NCBI GenBank assembly: GCA_019236925.1 | Contig: JAFAID010000240.1 | Coordinates: 1-35,495, forward strand | Length of the DNA: 35,495 bases | Source of the DNA: Mycobacterium sp. | GTDB lineage: Bacteria; Actinomycetota; Actinomycetes; Mycobacteriales; Mycobacteriaceae | Reading direction: 5' to 3' | In this document: piece after piece, positions 14,118-21,915 of the stretch | How the letters are laid out: the number at the start of each line of letters is the position of its first letter | Position numbering within the stretch: the first letter of the stretch is position 1 | Made by a program: the position numbers and the translations under genes | The notes under the pieces: generated by a model | Told to the model about the DNA's origin: nothing | What the model saw: only the letters and a program-made list of their open reading frames with translations | Databases searched by the model: none

Positions 14118-15036
14118 ACCGGATCCTTGGATCCAGCGCCGCGTACAGCAGATCAACGGCCAGATTGGTGACCAGATAGATCACCACCAGCACTGTCACG
14201 ATGGACACCACCGTCGGCGCCTCCTGGCGGGTGACCGCCTGATATAGCACGCCACCGACACCGTGGATGTTGAAGATCCCCTCGGTGACGATCGCCCCGC
14301 CCATCAGCGCCCCGACGTCGGTGCCGAGAAACGTCACCACCGGGATCAGTGAGTTGCGCAGGATGTGCACCGTGACCACCCTGGGCCGCGACAACCCCGT
14401 GGCCGTCGCGGTGCGCACATAGTCGGCGTGCGCGTTGCCGGCGACCGCAGAGCGGGTCAACCGCACCACGTAAGCCAGGGACACTGATCCCAACACAACA
14501 CCGGGCAGCAGCAGCCGCGCAAACGTCGGCTGATCACCGACGGTGACCGCGGCGACGCCCAGGCGGACCCCGAAGACGAACTGCGCCAAGAACCCCAGCA
14601 CGAAGATCGGGACCGCGATCACGATCAAACTGGTGAGCAGCACTGTGGCGTCGAAGATGCCGCCCTGCCGCAGCCCGGCGATCACCCCGAACCCGATCCC
14701 GAGCACCGCCTCCACGACCAGGGCAATCAGCGCGAGCCTGATGGTTACCGGAAATGCTTGGGCCAGAACGACACTGACCGGCAGCCCGGAGTAGGCGCGG
14801 CCCAGATCGCCGTGGACGATGCCGCCCAGGTAATGCAGGTACTGCAACAGGAACGGATCGTTCAGGTGGTATTGGGCGCGCAGTTGTGCGGCTACCGCGG
14901 GGCTCAGCGGACGGTCACCGCCCAAAGCGGCAATAGGATCACCCGGCAGCAAGAAGACCATGCCGTAGATCAGCAACGTCGCGCCGAGAAAAACCGGAAT
15001 CATGATCGCGACACGTCGAGCGATATACCAGCCCAT
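14110..15036 (-). CDS. dppB: DppB, permease subunit of the peptide importer
   Basis: A 308-residue permease, the usual length for DppB/OppB. An N-terminal helix (V-A-I-M-I-P-V-F-L-G-A-T-L-L-I-Y-G) is followed by the periplasmic loop with L-P-G-D-P-I-A-A-L-G-G, then five further membrane helices. The EAA-type motif T-A-T-A-T-G-L-S-R-P-R-V-V-T-V-H-I-L-R-N contacts the ATPase. One base separates its ATG from the dppA stop. It acts in the inner membrane with DppC. Confidence 0.93.
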   Translation of the reverse strand: MGWYIARRVAIMIPVFLGATLLIYGMVFLLPGDPIAALGGDRPLSPAVAAQLRAQYHLNDPFLLQYLHYLGGIVHGDLGRAYSGLPVSVVLAQAFPVTIRLALIALVVEAVLGIGFGVIAGLRQGGIFDATVLLTSLIVIAVPIFVLGFLAQFVFGVRLGVAAVTVGDQPTFARLLLPGVVLGSVSLAYVVRLTRSAVAGNAHADYVRTATATGLSRPRVVTVHILRNSLIPVVTFLGTDVGALMGGAIVTEGIFNIHGVGGVLYQAVTRQEAPTVVSIVTVLVVIYLVTNLAVDLLYAALDPRIRYG

Positions 15037-15037
15037 C

Positions 15038-16648
15038 TCAGGCCTTTACGATGCGCTCGTAGTCGGGCAGGCCATTCCAGGTCAGCACGACGTGACTGAC
15101 CGACGGTGATGTCCCAGCCACGCTGATCGTGTACCACAACGGCACGACGGGCATGTCCCGCAACAGGATTCGCTGTGCGGCGTTAGCCAGGTCGAATGAT
15201 TGCCGCAAGCTTGGCGCGGATTCGGCGGCGGCGATCGCCGCGTCGAATTGCGGGTTGGAATAACCCACGTCATCAGCGCTCGCTCCGGTGACGAACAGCG
15301 GCTCCAAGAACTCCAGCATCGACGGGAAATCACCCTGCCAACCCGCGCGGAAGGCGGTGGCGATGCTACGGGTGGTGACCTGGGTACGAAACGTGGCGAA
15401 GGTCGGCTGCGGCGCACCGACCGCATCGATGCCCAAGATGTTCTTGATGCTGTTGGCAACCGCGTCCACCCACTCCTGGTGCCCGCCGTCGGCGTTGTAG
15501 GCGATCGCGTATCGGCCCGACCATTTCGAGATGGCGTCGGCCTGCGACCACAGCCGCCGCGCACGGTCCGGATCGAAGTTCAGCGCGTCGTTGCCCTCGA
15601 TGTGTGGGTCGAAACCTGGCAGCGAGCTTGCGGTGAAATCGAGGGCCGGCGCACGCGCTCCGGCATAGATCTGGCGGCAGATCTGTCCCCGGTTGATGGC
15701 CGCCGCGAGCGCCAGTCGGCGCAACCTGCCTTCCTCGCCGCCGAAGTGCGGCAGCCGCAGTGGAGTGTCGAGGGTCTGGTTCACTGCTGCCGGCGCACTG
15801 ACGTAACGGTCTCCAAGATCTCTGCGGTAGACCGACAGCAAACTGGACGGAATCGTGTCCAGCACATCGAGATTGCTCGACAGCAAGTCGGCGTATGCGG
15901 TGTCGAGGTTGGCGTAAAAGACGAAACGCAGCCCCTTGTTCTGAGGTATCCGGTTGCCGTGATAGCCGGGATTGGGCACCAAATCCAGTTTGACGTTGTG
16001 CTGCCAGGCCGCACCGCCGGGCGCGTCGGCGAACTTGTAAGGCCCGTTGCCGATCGGGTGCTGGCCGAAGGCCGTCATATCCTTCAGCGCAGCGGCCGGC
16101 AGTGGATAGAACGGTGAAAAGCCCAGCCGCAGTTTGAAATCGATGGTCGGCGCTTTGAGCCGCACGGTAAACTGGTGGTCGTCGACGACGTGCAATCCGG
16201 ACATCGTGGTCGCCGCCGGTTGCGCGGCGGCCACTTCGTCGAAACCGGCAATCGGGTTGAAGAAGCTCTGCTGTAGTTGCGCGTTGGCGGCCAGCGCGCC
16301 GTAATTCCAGGCATCGACGAAAGAGTGTGCGGTCACCGGTGTGCCGTCGCTGAACGTCCACCCGGGCTTCAGCGTGATCCGGTAGTTGACGTCATCGGCG
16401 GTGTCGATCGACTGGGCCACCTCCAAGTCGGGCCTGCCGTTAACGTCGTAGGACATCAGGCCCGCGAACAGCCGCTCGATGATGCGCCCGCCGTTGCTGT
16501 CATTGGTGTTGGTCGGAATCAGCGGGTTCTGCGGCTCTCCAGCGTTGACGATCACCACATCCGTACGCACATTGCCGACCGCGCAGCCGGCCAGCGATGT
16601 GACGGCCAGCAGCATCACGGCCGCCGCCACGATGCGCAACCGACGCAC
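15038..16648 (-). CDS. dppA: DppA, substrate-binding lipoprotein of the peptide importer
   Basis: A 536-residue SBP family 5 protein with a lipoprotein signal peptide: basic MRRLR, a hydrophobic core, and lipobox L-A-G-C with the lipidated Cys near residue 22. The mature domain has family features such as the L-K-P-G-W-T-F-S-D-G-T-P-V-T-A segment. In M. tuberculosis, DppA (Rv3666c) is the periplasmic binding protein of the Dpp system, implicated in peptide and haem/haemoglobin-iron use. The GTG start at 16648 has a GGAGGAGG ribosome-binding site 4 bases away. Only 40 bp separate it from the divergent LppU-like gene, so its promoter must overlap or lie inside that gene. Confidence 0.94.
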   Translation of the reverse strand: MRRLRIVAAAVMLLAVTSLAGCAVGNVRTDVVIVNAGEPQNPLIPTNTNDSNGGRIIERLFAGLMSYDVNGRPDLEVAQSIDTADDVNYRITLKPGWTFSDGTPVTAHSFVDAWNYGALAANAQLQQSFFNPIAGFDEVAAAQPAATTMSGLHVVDDHQFTVRLKAPTIDFKLRLGFSPFYPLPAAALKDMTAFGQHPIGNGPYKFADAPGGAAWQHNVKLDLVPNPGYHGNRIPQNKGLRFVFYANLDTAYADLLSSNLDVLDTIPSSLLSVYRRDLGDRYVSAPAAVNQTLDTPLRLPHFGGEEGRLRRLALAAAINRGQICRQIYAGARAPALDFTASSLPGFDPHIEGNDALNFDPDRARRLWSQADAISKWSGRYAIAYNADGGHQEWVDAVANSIKNILGIDAVGAPQPTFATFRTQVTTRSIATAFRAGWQGDFPSMLEFLEPLFVTGASADDVGYSNPQFDAAIAAAESAPSLRQSFDLANAAQRILLRDMPVVPLWYTISVAGTSPSVSHVVLTWNGLPDYERIVKA

Positions 16649-16676
16649 GTGTCCTCCTCCGATCGGCCGTGACCAC

Positions 16677-16682
16677 TACAAT
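16677..16682 (+). promoter_or_regulatory. -10 element TACAAT of the LppU-like gene, overlapping the dppA promoter
   Basis: TACAAT ends 6 bases before GTG 16689, predicting a leaderless transcript. The same bases on the minus strand read TGTAGT (16679-16674), a plausible -10 for dppA that would give a leader of about 20 bases containing its GGAGGAGG site. Both divergent promoters therefore seem to share the same 10 bp. Confidence 0.45.
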
Positions 16683-16688
16683 CCCGGC

Positions 16689-17510
16689 GTGACTGTCACC
16701 GAACTCGCCGAGGGTACCGCCGCCTATAACGTTGGGTATTTGACCGCGGAGTTCGGCATTCCCATCCTGGGACTGATTCTGTTGATCGTCGGTCTTCGAC
16801 AGCGTTCACGACGCCGCCGGCAGCCTCCCGGTTACCCGCCGCCGGGTCCGTCTCCGTATGGCTATCCGCCGCCGGGCGGTCCGATCGGCAGCGGATACCC
16901 GTACTCTCCGGGACCGCCTGCGCCGCCGGGGCCCCCACCGTATTACCCGCCTGGCTATCCGGCGCCGCGTCCACCTGGATCGTCAGGCACAGCGCTGATC
17001 GTCGTGGGGTCGATCTTGTTGGGATTCGGCGTGCTCGGGATTCTGGGCGGCGTTGCCAATGTGGCCTCACAACACGGAAGCTCAAGCTCCACACATTCCG
17101 CGGATGTCGGTCAATGCGTCGGTACATTCGCGATGCAGCAAAACAATCTGAGCCCGAAACCGCAGGACTGCGATAAGCCGAGTTCAACATTGGAGGTCGC
17201 CGCCAAAGGCGATCGCTCGGCGAACTGCCCTGACGGCAAGCGGGAGAACTCCGATTACGCGGTTCTCTTCGACGGGACCACCACCCTGTGCTTGATACTC
17301 AACCTCAAGCAGGACCAGTGCTACACGATGTCCGGCGGGGCAAAGAACCCCGCGTTTGTCGCGAACTCCTGCGAAAGCTCGATGCCGGGTATCAAGGTCG
17401 CCAAACGTGTCGACGGCAGCACGGATACCGCGCTGTGTCCGACGGAAACCAAAGCGGTCGCCTACCCAAGTCCGGCGCGGCTGTATTGCCTGGAGCGACT
17501 CGAAAACTGA
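16689..17510 (+). CDS. Proline-rich two-helix membrane protein with LppU/SCO3897-like Cys-rich domain
   Basis: A 273-residue protein that has no counterpart between dppA and acs in H37Rv. The N-terminal transmembrane helix (about 21-36) is followed by a basic stretch (R-Q-R-S-R-R-R-R), a Pro/Gly/Tyr-rich linker (46-97), and a second helix (101-123). The exported C-terminal domain (about 135-273) contains eight cysteines (143, 161, 180, 201, 211, 228, 250, 267). The spacing around V-G-Q-C-V ... D-C-D ... C-P-D-G ... T-L-C-L ... C-Y-T resembles the LppU/SCO3897 family of actinobacterial envelope proteins. Eight cysteines suggest four disulfides outside the membrane. The proline-rich stretch would face the cytoplasm. 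Function unknown; leaderless GTG start. Confidence 0.8.
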   Translation: MTVTELAEGTAAYNVGYLTAEFGIPILGLILLIVGLRQRSRRRRQPPGYPPPGPSPYGYPPPGGPIGSGYPYSPGPPAPPGPPPYYPPGYPAPRPPGSSGTALIVVGSILLGFGVLGILGGVANVASQHGSSSSTHSADVGQCVGTFAMQQNNLSPKPQDCDKPSSTLEVAAKGDRSANCPDGKRENSDYAVLFDGTTTLCLILNLKQDQCYTMSGGAKNPAFVANSCESSMPGIKVAKRVDGSTDTALCPTETKAVAYPSPARLYCLERLEN

Positions 17511-17520
17511 CTCCACTGAC

Positions 17521-17526
17521 TAGGCT
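17521..17526 (+). promoter_or_regulatory. -10 element TAGGCT of acs
   Basis: TAGGCT ends 7 bases before GTG 17534. The spacing predicts transcription from that codon and favours it over the in-frame GTG at 17528. The identical TAGGCT-N7 arrangement precedes the metallophosphoesterase gene at 33681. Confidence 0.5.
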
Positions 17527-17533
17527 CGTGCGG

Positions 17534-19492
17534 GTGACCGAGACGCACACCGATGCACCATCGTCATATCCACCGCCGGAGCACTTCGTCGCGCAAGCCA
17601 ACGCCGACGACCGGCTATACCGAAAAGCCGAACACGACCGGCTGGCATTCTGGGCCGAACAGGCCAACCGATTGTCATGGGAGACACCGTTTTCCCAAGT
17701 GCTGGACTGGTCGGCAGCCCCGTTTGCCAAATGGTTCACTGACGGCAAGCTCAACGTAACCTACAACTGCGTGGACCGTCACGTCGAAGCCGGCCACGGC
17801 GACCGAGTGGCCATCCACTGGGAGGCCGAACGGGTTGGCGAAGGCCGCACCCTCACCTACAACGACCTGCTGACCGAGGTGAGCAAAACCGCCAACGCGC
17901 TCACCGATCTGGGCTTGGTCGCCGGCGACCGCGTCGCGATCTACATGCCGATGATCCCCGAAGCCATCGTCGCGATGTTGGCCTGCGCGCGCCTGGGCGT
18001 GCTACACAGCGTGGTGTTCGCCGGTTTCACCGCCACCGCGCTGAGCGCCCGGATCGCCGACGCCGAAGCCAAGCTGCTGATCACTTCCGATGGGCAGTTC
18101 CGCCACGGCAAGGCGGAGCCGTTCAAGGAAGCAGCCGACCAGGCGGTCGGCGACACCGGCACGATCGAACACGTCTTGGTGGTCAAGCGCACTGGCATCG
18201 ACGTTTCCTGGACACCGGGACGCGACGTGTGGTGGCACGACGTCGTCGACTCGGCGTCGCCCGAACACAGCGCCGAGGCGTTCGACGCCGAGCATCCGCT
18301 GTTCCTGCTGTACACCTCGGGCACCACCGGCAAGCCCAAAGGCATCGTGCACACCAGCGGTGGTTATCTCACCCAGGCGTCCTACACCCACTACAACATC
18401 TTCGACATCAAGCCGGACACCGACGTGTTCTGGTGCACCGCCGATATCGGCTGGGTCACCGGACACACCTACGGCGTCTACGGCCCGTTGTCCAACGGTG
18501 CCACGGAAATCATCTACGAAGGCACGCCAAGCACCCCGACTCAGCACCGGCATTTCGAGATCATCGAGAAGTACGGCGCGACAATCTATTACACCGCGCC
18601 GACGATGGTCCGAACATTCATGAAGTGGGGCCGCGAGATCCCGGACGCCCACGACTTGTCCAGCCTGCGGCTGCTGGGAACGGTCGGTGAGCCGATCAAC
18701 CCGGAGGCCTGGCGCTGGTATCGCAAAGTCATCGGCGGCGACACCACTCCGGTGGTTGACACCTGGTGGCAGACGGAAACCGGCGCCGCGATGATCTCGC
18801 CGCTACCCGGCATCGCTGCGGCTAAGCCGGGATCGGCGATGACGCCATTGCCCGGAATCTCGGCAAAGATCGTCGACGACAACGGCAATGAGTTGTCACC
18901 GCCGGCCACCGACGAGGGCGAGCACACCACCGGATACCTCGTGCTCGATCAGCCATGGCCGTCGATGCTGCGCGGCATCTGGGGCGATCCGGATCGCTTC
19001 CGCGAGACGTACTGGTCGAAGTTCGCCGAACAGGGCTGGTATTTCGCCGGCGACGGCGCCCGTTACGACCCCGACGGGTCAATCTGGCTCCTGGGTCGCA
19101 TCGACGACGTGATGAATGTATCCGGCCATCGCATTTCGACCGCCGAGGTGGAGTCGGCACTGGTCGGCCACGCCGCCGTCGTTGAAGCCGCGGTGGTCGG
19201 GGCGACGGACGACACCACCGGTCAGGCCATCTGCGCGTTTGTCGTCCTACAGTCCGATCACACCAACACCGTCGGTGCAGAGATCATCGACGAGTTGCGC
19301 GCCGAAGTGGCCCGGGAGATCTCACCGATCGCGCGGCCCCGCGAACTTCATGTGGTGCCCGAGTTGCCGAAAACCCGCAGCGGCAAAATCATGCGACGGC
19401 TACTGCGCGACATCGCCGAAAATCGCGAACTCGGCGACACTTCGACGCTGCTTGATCCGGGCGTGTTCGACGCGATCCGCGCCGCCGACTAG
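17534..19492 (+). CDS. acs: Acetyl-CoA synthetase
   Basis: A 652-residue AMP-forming acetate-CoA ligase (acetate + ATP + CoA to acetyl-CoA + AMP + PPi), near-identical in length to M. tuberculosis Acs. The P-loop-like motif is Y-T-S-G-T-T-G-K-P-K-G (260-270). The adenylation signature D-T-W-W-Q-T-E-T-G and the hinge G-R-I-D-D-V are present. The C-terminal P-K-T-R-S-G-K motif holds catalytic Lys618. In mycobacteria this lysine is acetylated by a cAMP-activated acetyltransferase (Pat) and restored by a sirtuin-type deacetylase, so activity is tied to cAMP level. The GTG start follows a leaderless promoter. Confidence 0.97.
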   Translation: MTETHTDAPSSYPPPEHFVAQANADDRLYRKAEHDRLAFWAEQANRLSWETPFSQVLDWSAAPFAKWFTDGKLNVTYNCVDRHVEAGHGDRVAIHWEAERVGEGRTLTYNDLLTEVSKTANALTDLGLVAGDRVAIYMPMIPEAIVAMLACARLGVLHSVVFAGFTATALSARIADAEAKLLITSDGQFRHGKAEPFKEAADQAVGDTGTIEHVLVVKRTGIDVSWTPGRDVWWHDVVDSASPEHSAEAFDAEHPLFLLYTSGTTGKPKGIVHTSGGYLTQASYTHYNIFDIKPDTDVFWCTADIGWVTGHTYGVYGPLSNGATEIIYEGTPSTPTQHRHFEIIEKYGATIYYTAPTMVRTFMKWGREIPDAHDLSSLRLLGTVGEPINPEAWRWYRKVIGGDTTPVVDTWWQTETGAAMISPLPGIAAAKPGSAMTPLPGISAKIVDDNGNELSPPATDEGEHTTGYLVLDQPWPSMLRGIWGDPDRFRETYWSKFAEQGWYFAGDGARYDPDGSIWLLGRIDDVMNVSGHRISTAEVESALVGHAAVVEAAVVGATDDTTGQAICAFVVLQSDHTNTVGAEIIDELRAEVAREISPIARPRELHVVPELPKTRSGKIMRRLLRDIAENRELGDTSTLLDPGVFDAIRAAD

Positions 19493-19505
19493 ACCGCCAA
19501 TCAAA

Positions 19506-20216
19506 TTAGGCGGGGACCGGGACGAAGCCCGCGCCGGGACGGTTTTTGGCGTTGAGGTCGGCCAATATCGCGTTGAAGGACTGAACCACCGCGGGGGTGT
19601 GCAGCGGGATGTACTTGATGATGCAGACCGGCAGGTTTTCGCTGAAGGCGCCGTGCATCATCCCGACCAGAAGGTTGTTGACGGTAACCGGGCCACCTGA
19701 GTCTCCCGGTTGTCCGCACACCTGCATCACGATGGTGCCCGGGTCCTGACCCGGGCCCCAGGTGACGCCGCACGAGTTCCCGGTCGTGCGGCCCTGCTTG
19801 CAGGCGATCTGACCGAACGCCGGATCCGGCCCAATCCCGTTGATCGCGAAGCCATTGAAGTTGGCGACCGGTATCACCTTGGCCGGATCGAACTGGATGA
19901 CCGCGTAGTCGAGGTTGTCATTGCCGGAGACCATGGTTCCCAGCGTGCCGCGCTCTTTCGCCGCCTCGACGGCAACCTGGGCACCCGGGCCACCGCAGTG
20001 CGCCGAGGTGAAACCGATCAGCTCACCTTTGCCGTCGGTTCCGATGGTGGTCAGCGTGCACAGCGTGTCGCCGTTGACCACGATGCCCGCTCCGCCACCG
20101 AGCGGAAGCCTGTCGTCAGCTCGTGCGGGCGCGCCGTGCAGGCCGCCCAGGCCCAGCGATGCCACCGTGACCAACGCCGCCACGACACGAAGCGGCCGAC
20201 GGTACGTGGTCTGCAA
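19506..20216 (-). CDS. Secreted chymotrypsin-like serine protease (Rv3668c-like)
   Basis: A 236-residue exported protease. The Sec signal peptide (Q-T-T-Y-R-R-P-L-R-V-V-A-A-L-V then Ala/Gly-rich, ending A-P-A-R-A-D-D) is followed by a streptogrisin-like domain with His in T-S-A-H-C-G-G, Asp in N-L-D-Y-A-V-I, and Ser in G-Q-P-G-D-S-G-G-P. Several cysteines probably form disulfides. I chose TTG 20216, which has GGGAG 7 bases upstream and gives a normal signal peptide starting like its M. tuberculosis counterpart; an ATG at 20240 would add eight residues. The substrate is unknown. Confidence 0.88.
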   Translation of the reverse strand: MQTTYRRPLRVVAALVTVASLGLGGLHGAPARADDRLPLGGGAGIVVNGDTLCTLTTIGTDGKGELIGFTSAHCGGPGAQVAVEAAKERGTLGTMVSGNDNLDYAVIQFDPAKVIPVANFNGFAINGIGPDPAFGQIACKQGRTTGNSCGVTWGPGQDPGTIVMQVCGQPGDSGGPVTVNNLLVGMMHGAFSENLPVCIIKYIPLHTPAVVQSFNAILADLNAKNRPGAGFVPVPA

Positions 20217-20266
20217 AGCGATACTCCCGTCGACAAGCATGGACGCGTACCCGAAGCGGCCGCGTC

Positions 20267-20272
20267 AGTCTA
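20267..20272 (-). promoter_or_regulatory. Candidate -10 element TAGACT of the serine protease gene
   Basis: TAGACT on the minus strand (20272 to 20267) would start a leader of about 45 bases to the TTG at 20216. The divergent gap to the holin-like gene at 20425 shows nothing else I can assign. Confidence 0.35.
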
Positions 20273-20424
20273 GCGTGATCAATGCCCGCCAGCGTCGATC
20301 CTTATCACGCTTGCGGTGTCCGGTTGGCCTCGTCTGGCAACGGACCACATGGCAACATAAACCGCGACGACCGCGAACGCCCAGCGACGATGCAAGCCGG
20401 GCAGTGAAACCGGGAGGAGCATCT

Positions 20425-20952
20425 GTGAGCAAGCCAGATCGAAAGAACGACGAGCACAAGGATGGGGTTCCTCGCACGCTGACCACAATTCCATTGACCG
20501 ACCCGCACGCGCTGTCCGTCGAACCGTCGATCGGCGAACTGGTCAAGGACGCCACGGCGCAGATATCGACATTGGTGCGCGCCGAGGTCGAACTGGCTCG
20601 GTCTGAAATCACCCGCGATGTCAAGAAGGGTCTCACCGGCAGCGCTTTCTTTATCTCGGCGATGGTGGTGCTGTTCTACTCGACTTTCTTTTTCTTCTTT
20701 TTCCTCGCCGAACTGCTCGGTACCTGGCTGTGGCGCTGGGTCGCTTTCCTGATCGTGTTCGGGATCATGGTGGTGGTTACCGTAGTGCTGGCGTTGTTCG
20801 GCTACTTAAAGGTGCGACGCATCCGCGGACCGCAGCAGACCATCGAATCGGTTAAGGAGACGCGGTCGGCATTCACGCCGAGTCATGACAAGGGCTCCGG
20901 GCGCGCGCTCAGTTCGCAAGGCGGGACGTCCGCCGACCCATCGGGTTGGTAG
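20425..20952 (+). CDS. Holin-superfamily-like membrane protein (Rv3669-like, Phage_holin_3_6/DUF1469)
   Basis: A 175-residue protein. A charged N-terminus carries an amphipathic segment (S-I-G-E-L-V-K-D-A-T-A-Q-I-S-T-L-V-R-A-E-V-E-L-A-R-S, 36-60), two transmembrane helices follow (about 73-98 and 104-128), and the C-terminal tail is basic. This matches the actinobacterial group named phage-holin-like although it is chromosomal; an actual holin activity is not established. The first helix contains six consecutive Phe from a T-rich tract (20680-20706), striking in GC-rich DNA. GTG 20425 has GGGAGGAG 6 bases upstream. The stop TAG abuts the ATG of ephE, so the two form an operon. Confidence 0.82.
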   Translation: MSKPDRKNDEHKDGVPRTLTTIPLTDPHALSVEPSIGELVKDATAQISTLVRAEVELARSEITRDVKKGLTGSAFFISAMVVLFYSTFFFFFFLAELLGTWLWRWVAFLIVFGIMVVVTVVLALFGYLKVRRIRGPQQTIESVKETRSAFTPSHDKGSGRALSSQGGTSADPSGW

Positions 20953-21915
20953 ATGGCCCCACCAGATCCGTCGGTCACCCGTATCGACGGGCCGTGGCGC
21001 CATCTGGACGTGCACGCCAACGGCATTCGGTTCCATGTCGTCGAGGCGGCCGCGGACCGGAGCTCCGGCCGCGCCCCGACGGCGCAGCCGCTGGTGATCA
21101 TGTTGCACGGCTTCGGCTCGTTCTGGTGGTCGTGGCGTCACCAGCTACGCGGTTTGACCGGGACCCGGGTGGTCGCCGTGGATTTGCGCGGTTACGGCGG
21201 CAGCGACAAACCGCCGCGCGGCTACGACGGCTGGACGCTCGCCGGGGACACCGCCGGCCTGATCCGCGCGCTCGGGCACACTTCGGCGACCCTGGTCGGC
21301 CATGCCGACGGCGGACTGGTCTGCTGGGCAACCTCGGTCCTGCATTCACGACTGGTCCGCGCCATCGCGGTGATCAGCTCGCCGCACCCCGCCGCACTGC
21401 GCAGATCGGCGCTGACCCGTCGTGATCAGGGCCGGGCGCTGTTGCCCTCGCTGCTGCGCTACCAGCTGCCCCTGTGGCCGGAGCGCGCGCTGACCCGGCA
21501 TAACGGCGAGGAGATCGAGCGCCTGGTCCGAAGCCGTGCCAGCGCTAAATGGGTTGCTTCCGAAGACTTTTCCGAGACGATCGGTCATCTGCGACAGGCG
21601 ATCCAAATTCCGTCCGCGGCGCATTCCGCGCTGGAGTATCAGCGTTGGGCGGTGCGTAGCCAGTTACGCGAAGAGGGCCGCCGCTTCATGAGGTCGATGA
21701 ATCGCCCTTTCGGAATCCCGATGCTGCACATCCACGGTGATGCCGATCCGTACGTGCTGGCCGACCCGGTCGAGCGAACGCAGCGCTACGCGCCACACGG
21801 CCGCTACGTATCAATCGCCGGCGCAGGACATTTCAGTCACGAAGAGATGCCGGCGGAAGTCAACGGTCACCTGATGCGCTTCCTCGCGCGGGTGTACCGG
21901 TCGCCCCTTAGCTGA
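20953..21915 (+). CDS. ephE: EphE, alpha/beta-hydrolase of the epoxide hydrolase family
   Basis: A 320-residue alpha/beta hydrolase. The oxyanion motif is H-G-F-G-S-F-W-W (52-59); the nucleophile elbow G-H-A-D-G-G has Asp119 rather than Ser, as expected for epoxide hydrolases; the acid lies in H-G-D-A-D-P (D263/D265) and the catalytic His is H293 in G-A-G-H-F-S-H. The reaction is opening of an epoxide to a vicinal diol; the natural substrate is unknown. A cap-domain tyrosine pair was not verified, so a haloalkane- or ester-type activity remains possible. It starts directly after the holin-like gene and its last 8 bases overlap the convergent marP. Confidence 0.88.
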   Translation: MAPPDPSVTRIDGPWRHLDVHANGIRFHVVEAAADRSSGRAPTAQPLVIMLHGFGSFWWSWRHQLRGLTGTRVVAVDLRGYGGSDKPPRGYDGWTLAGDTAGLIRALGHTSATLVGHADGGLVCWATSVLHSRLVRAIAVISSPHPAALRRSALTRRDQGRALLPSLLRYQLPLWPERALTRHNGEEIERLVRSRASAKWVASEDFSETIGHLRQAIQIPSAAHSALEYQRWAVRSQLREEGRRFMRSMNRPFGIPMLHIHGDADPYVLADPVERTQRYAPHGRYVSIAGAGHFSHEEMPAEVNGHLMRFLARVYRSPLS

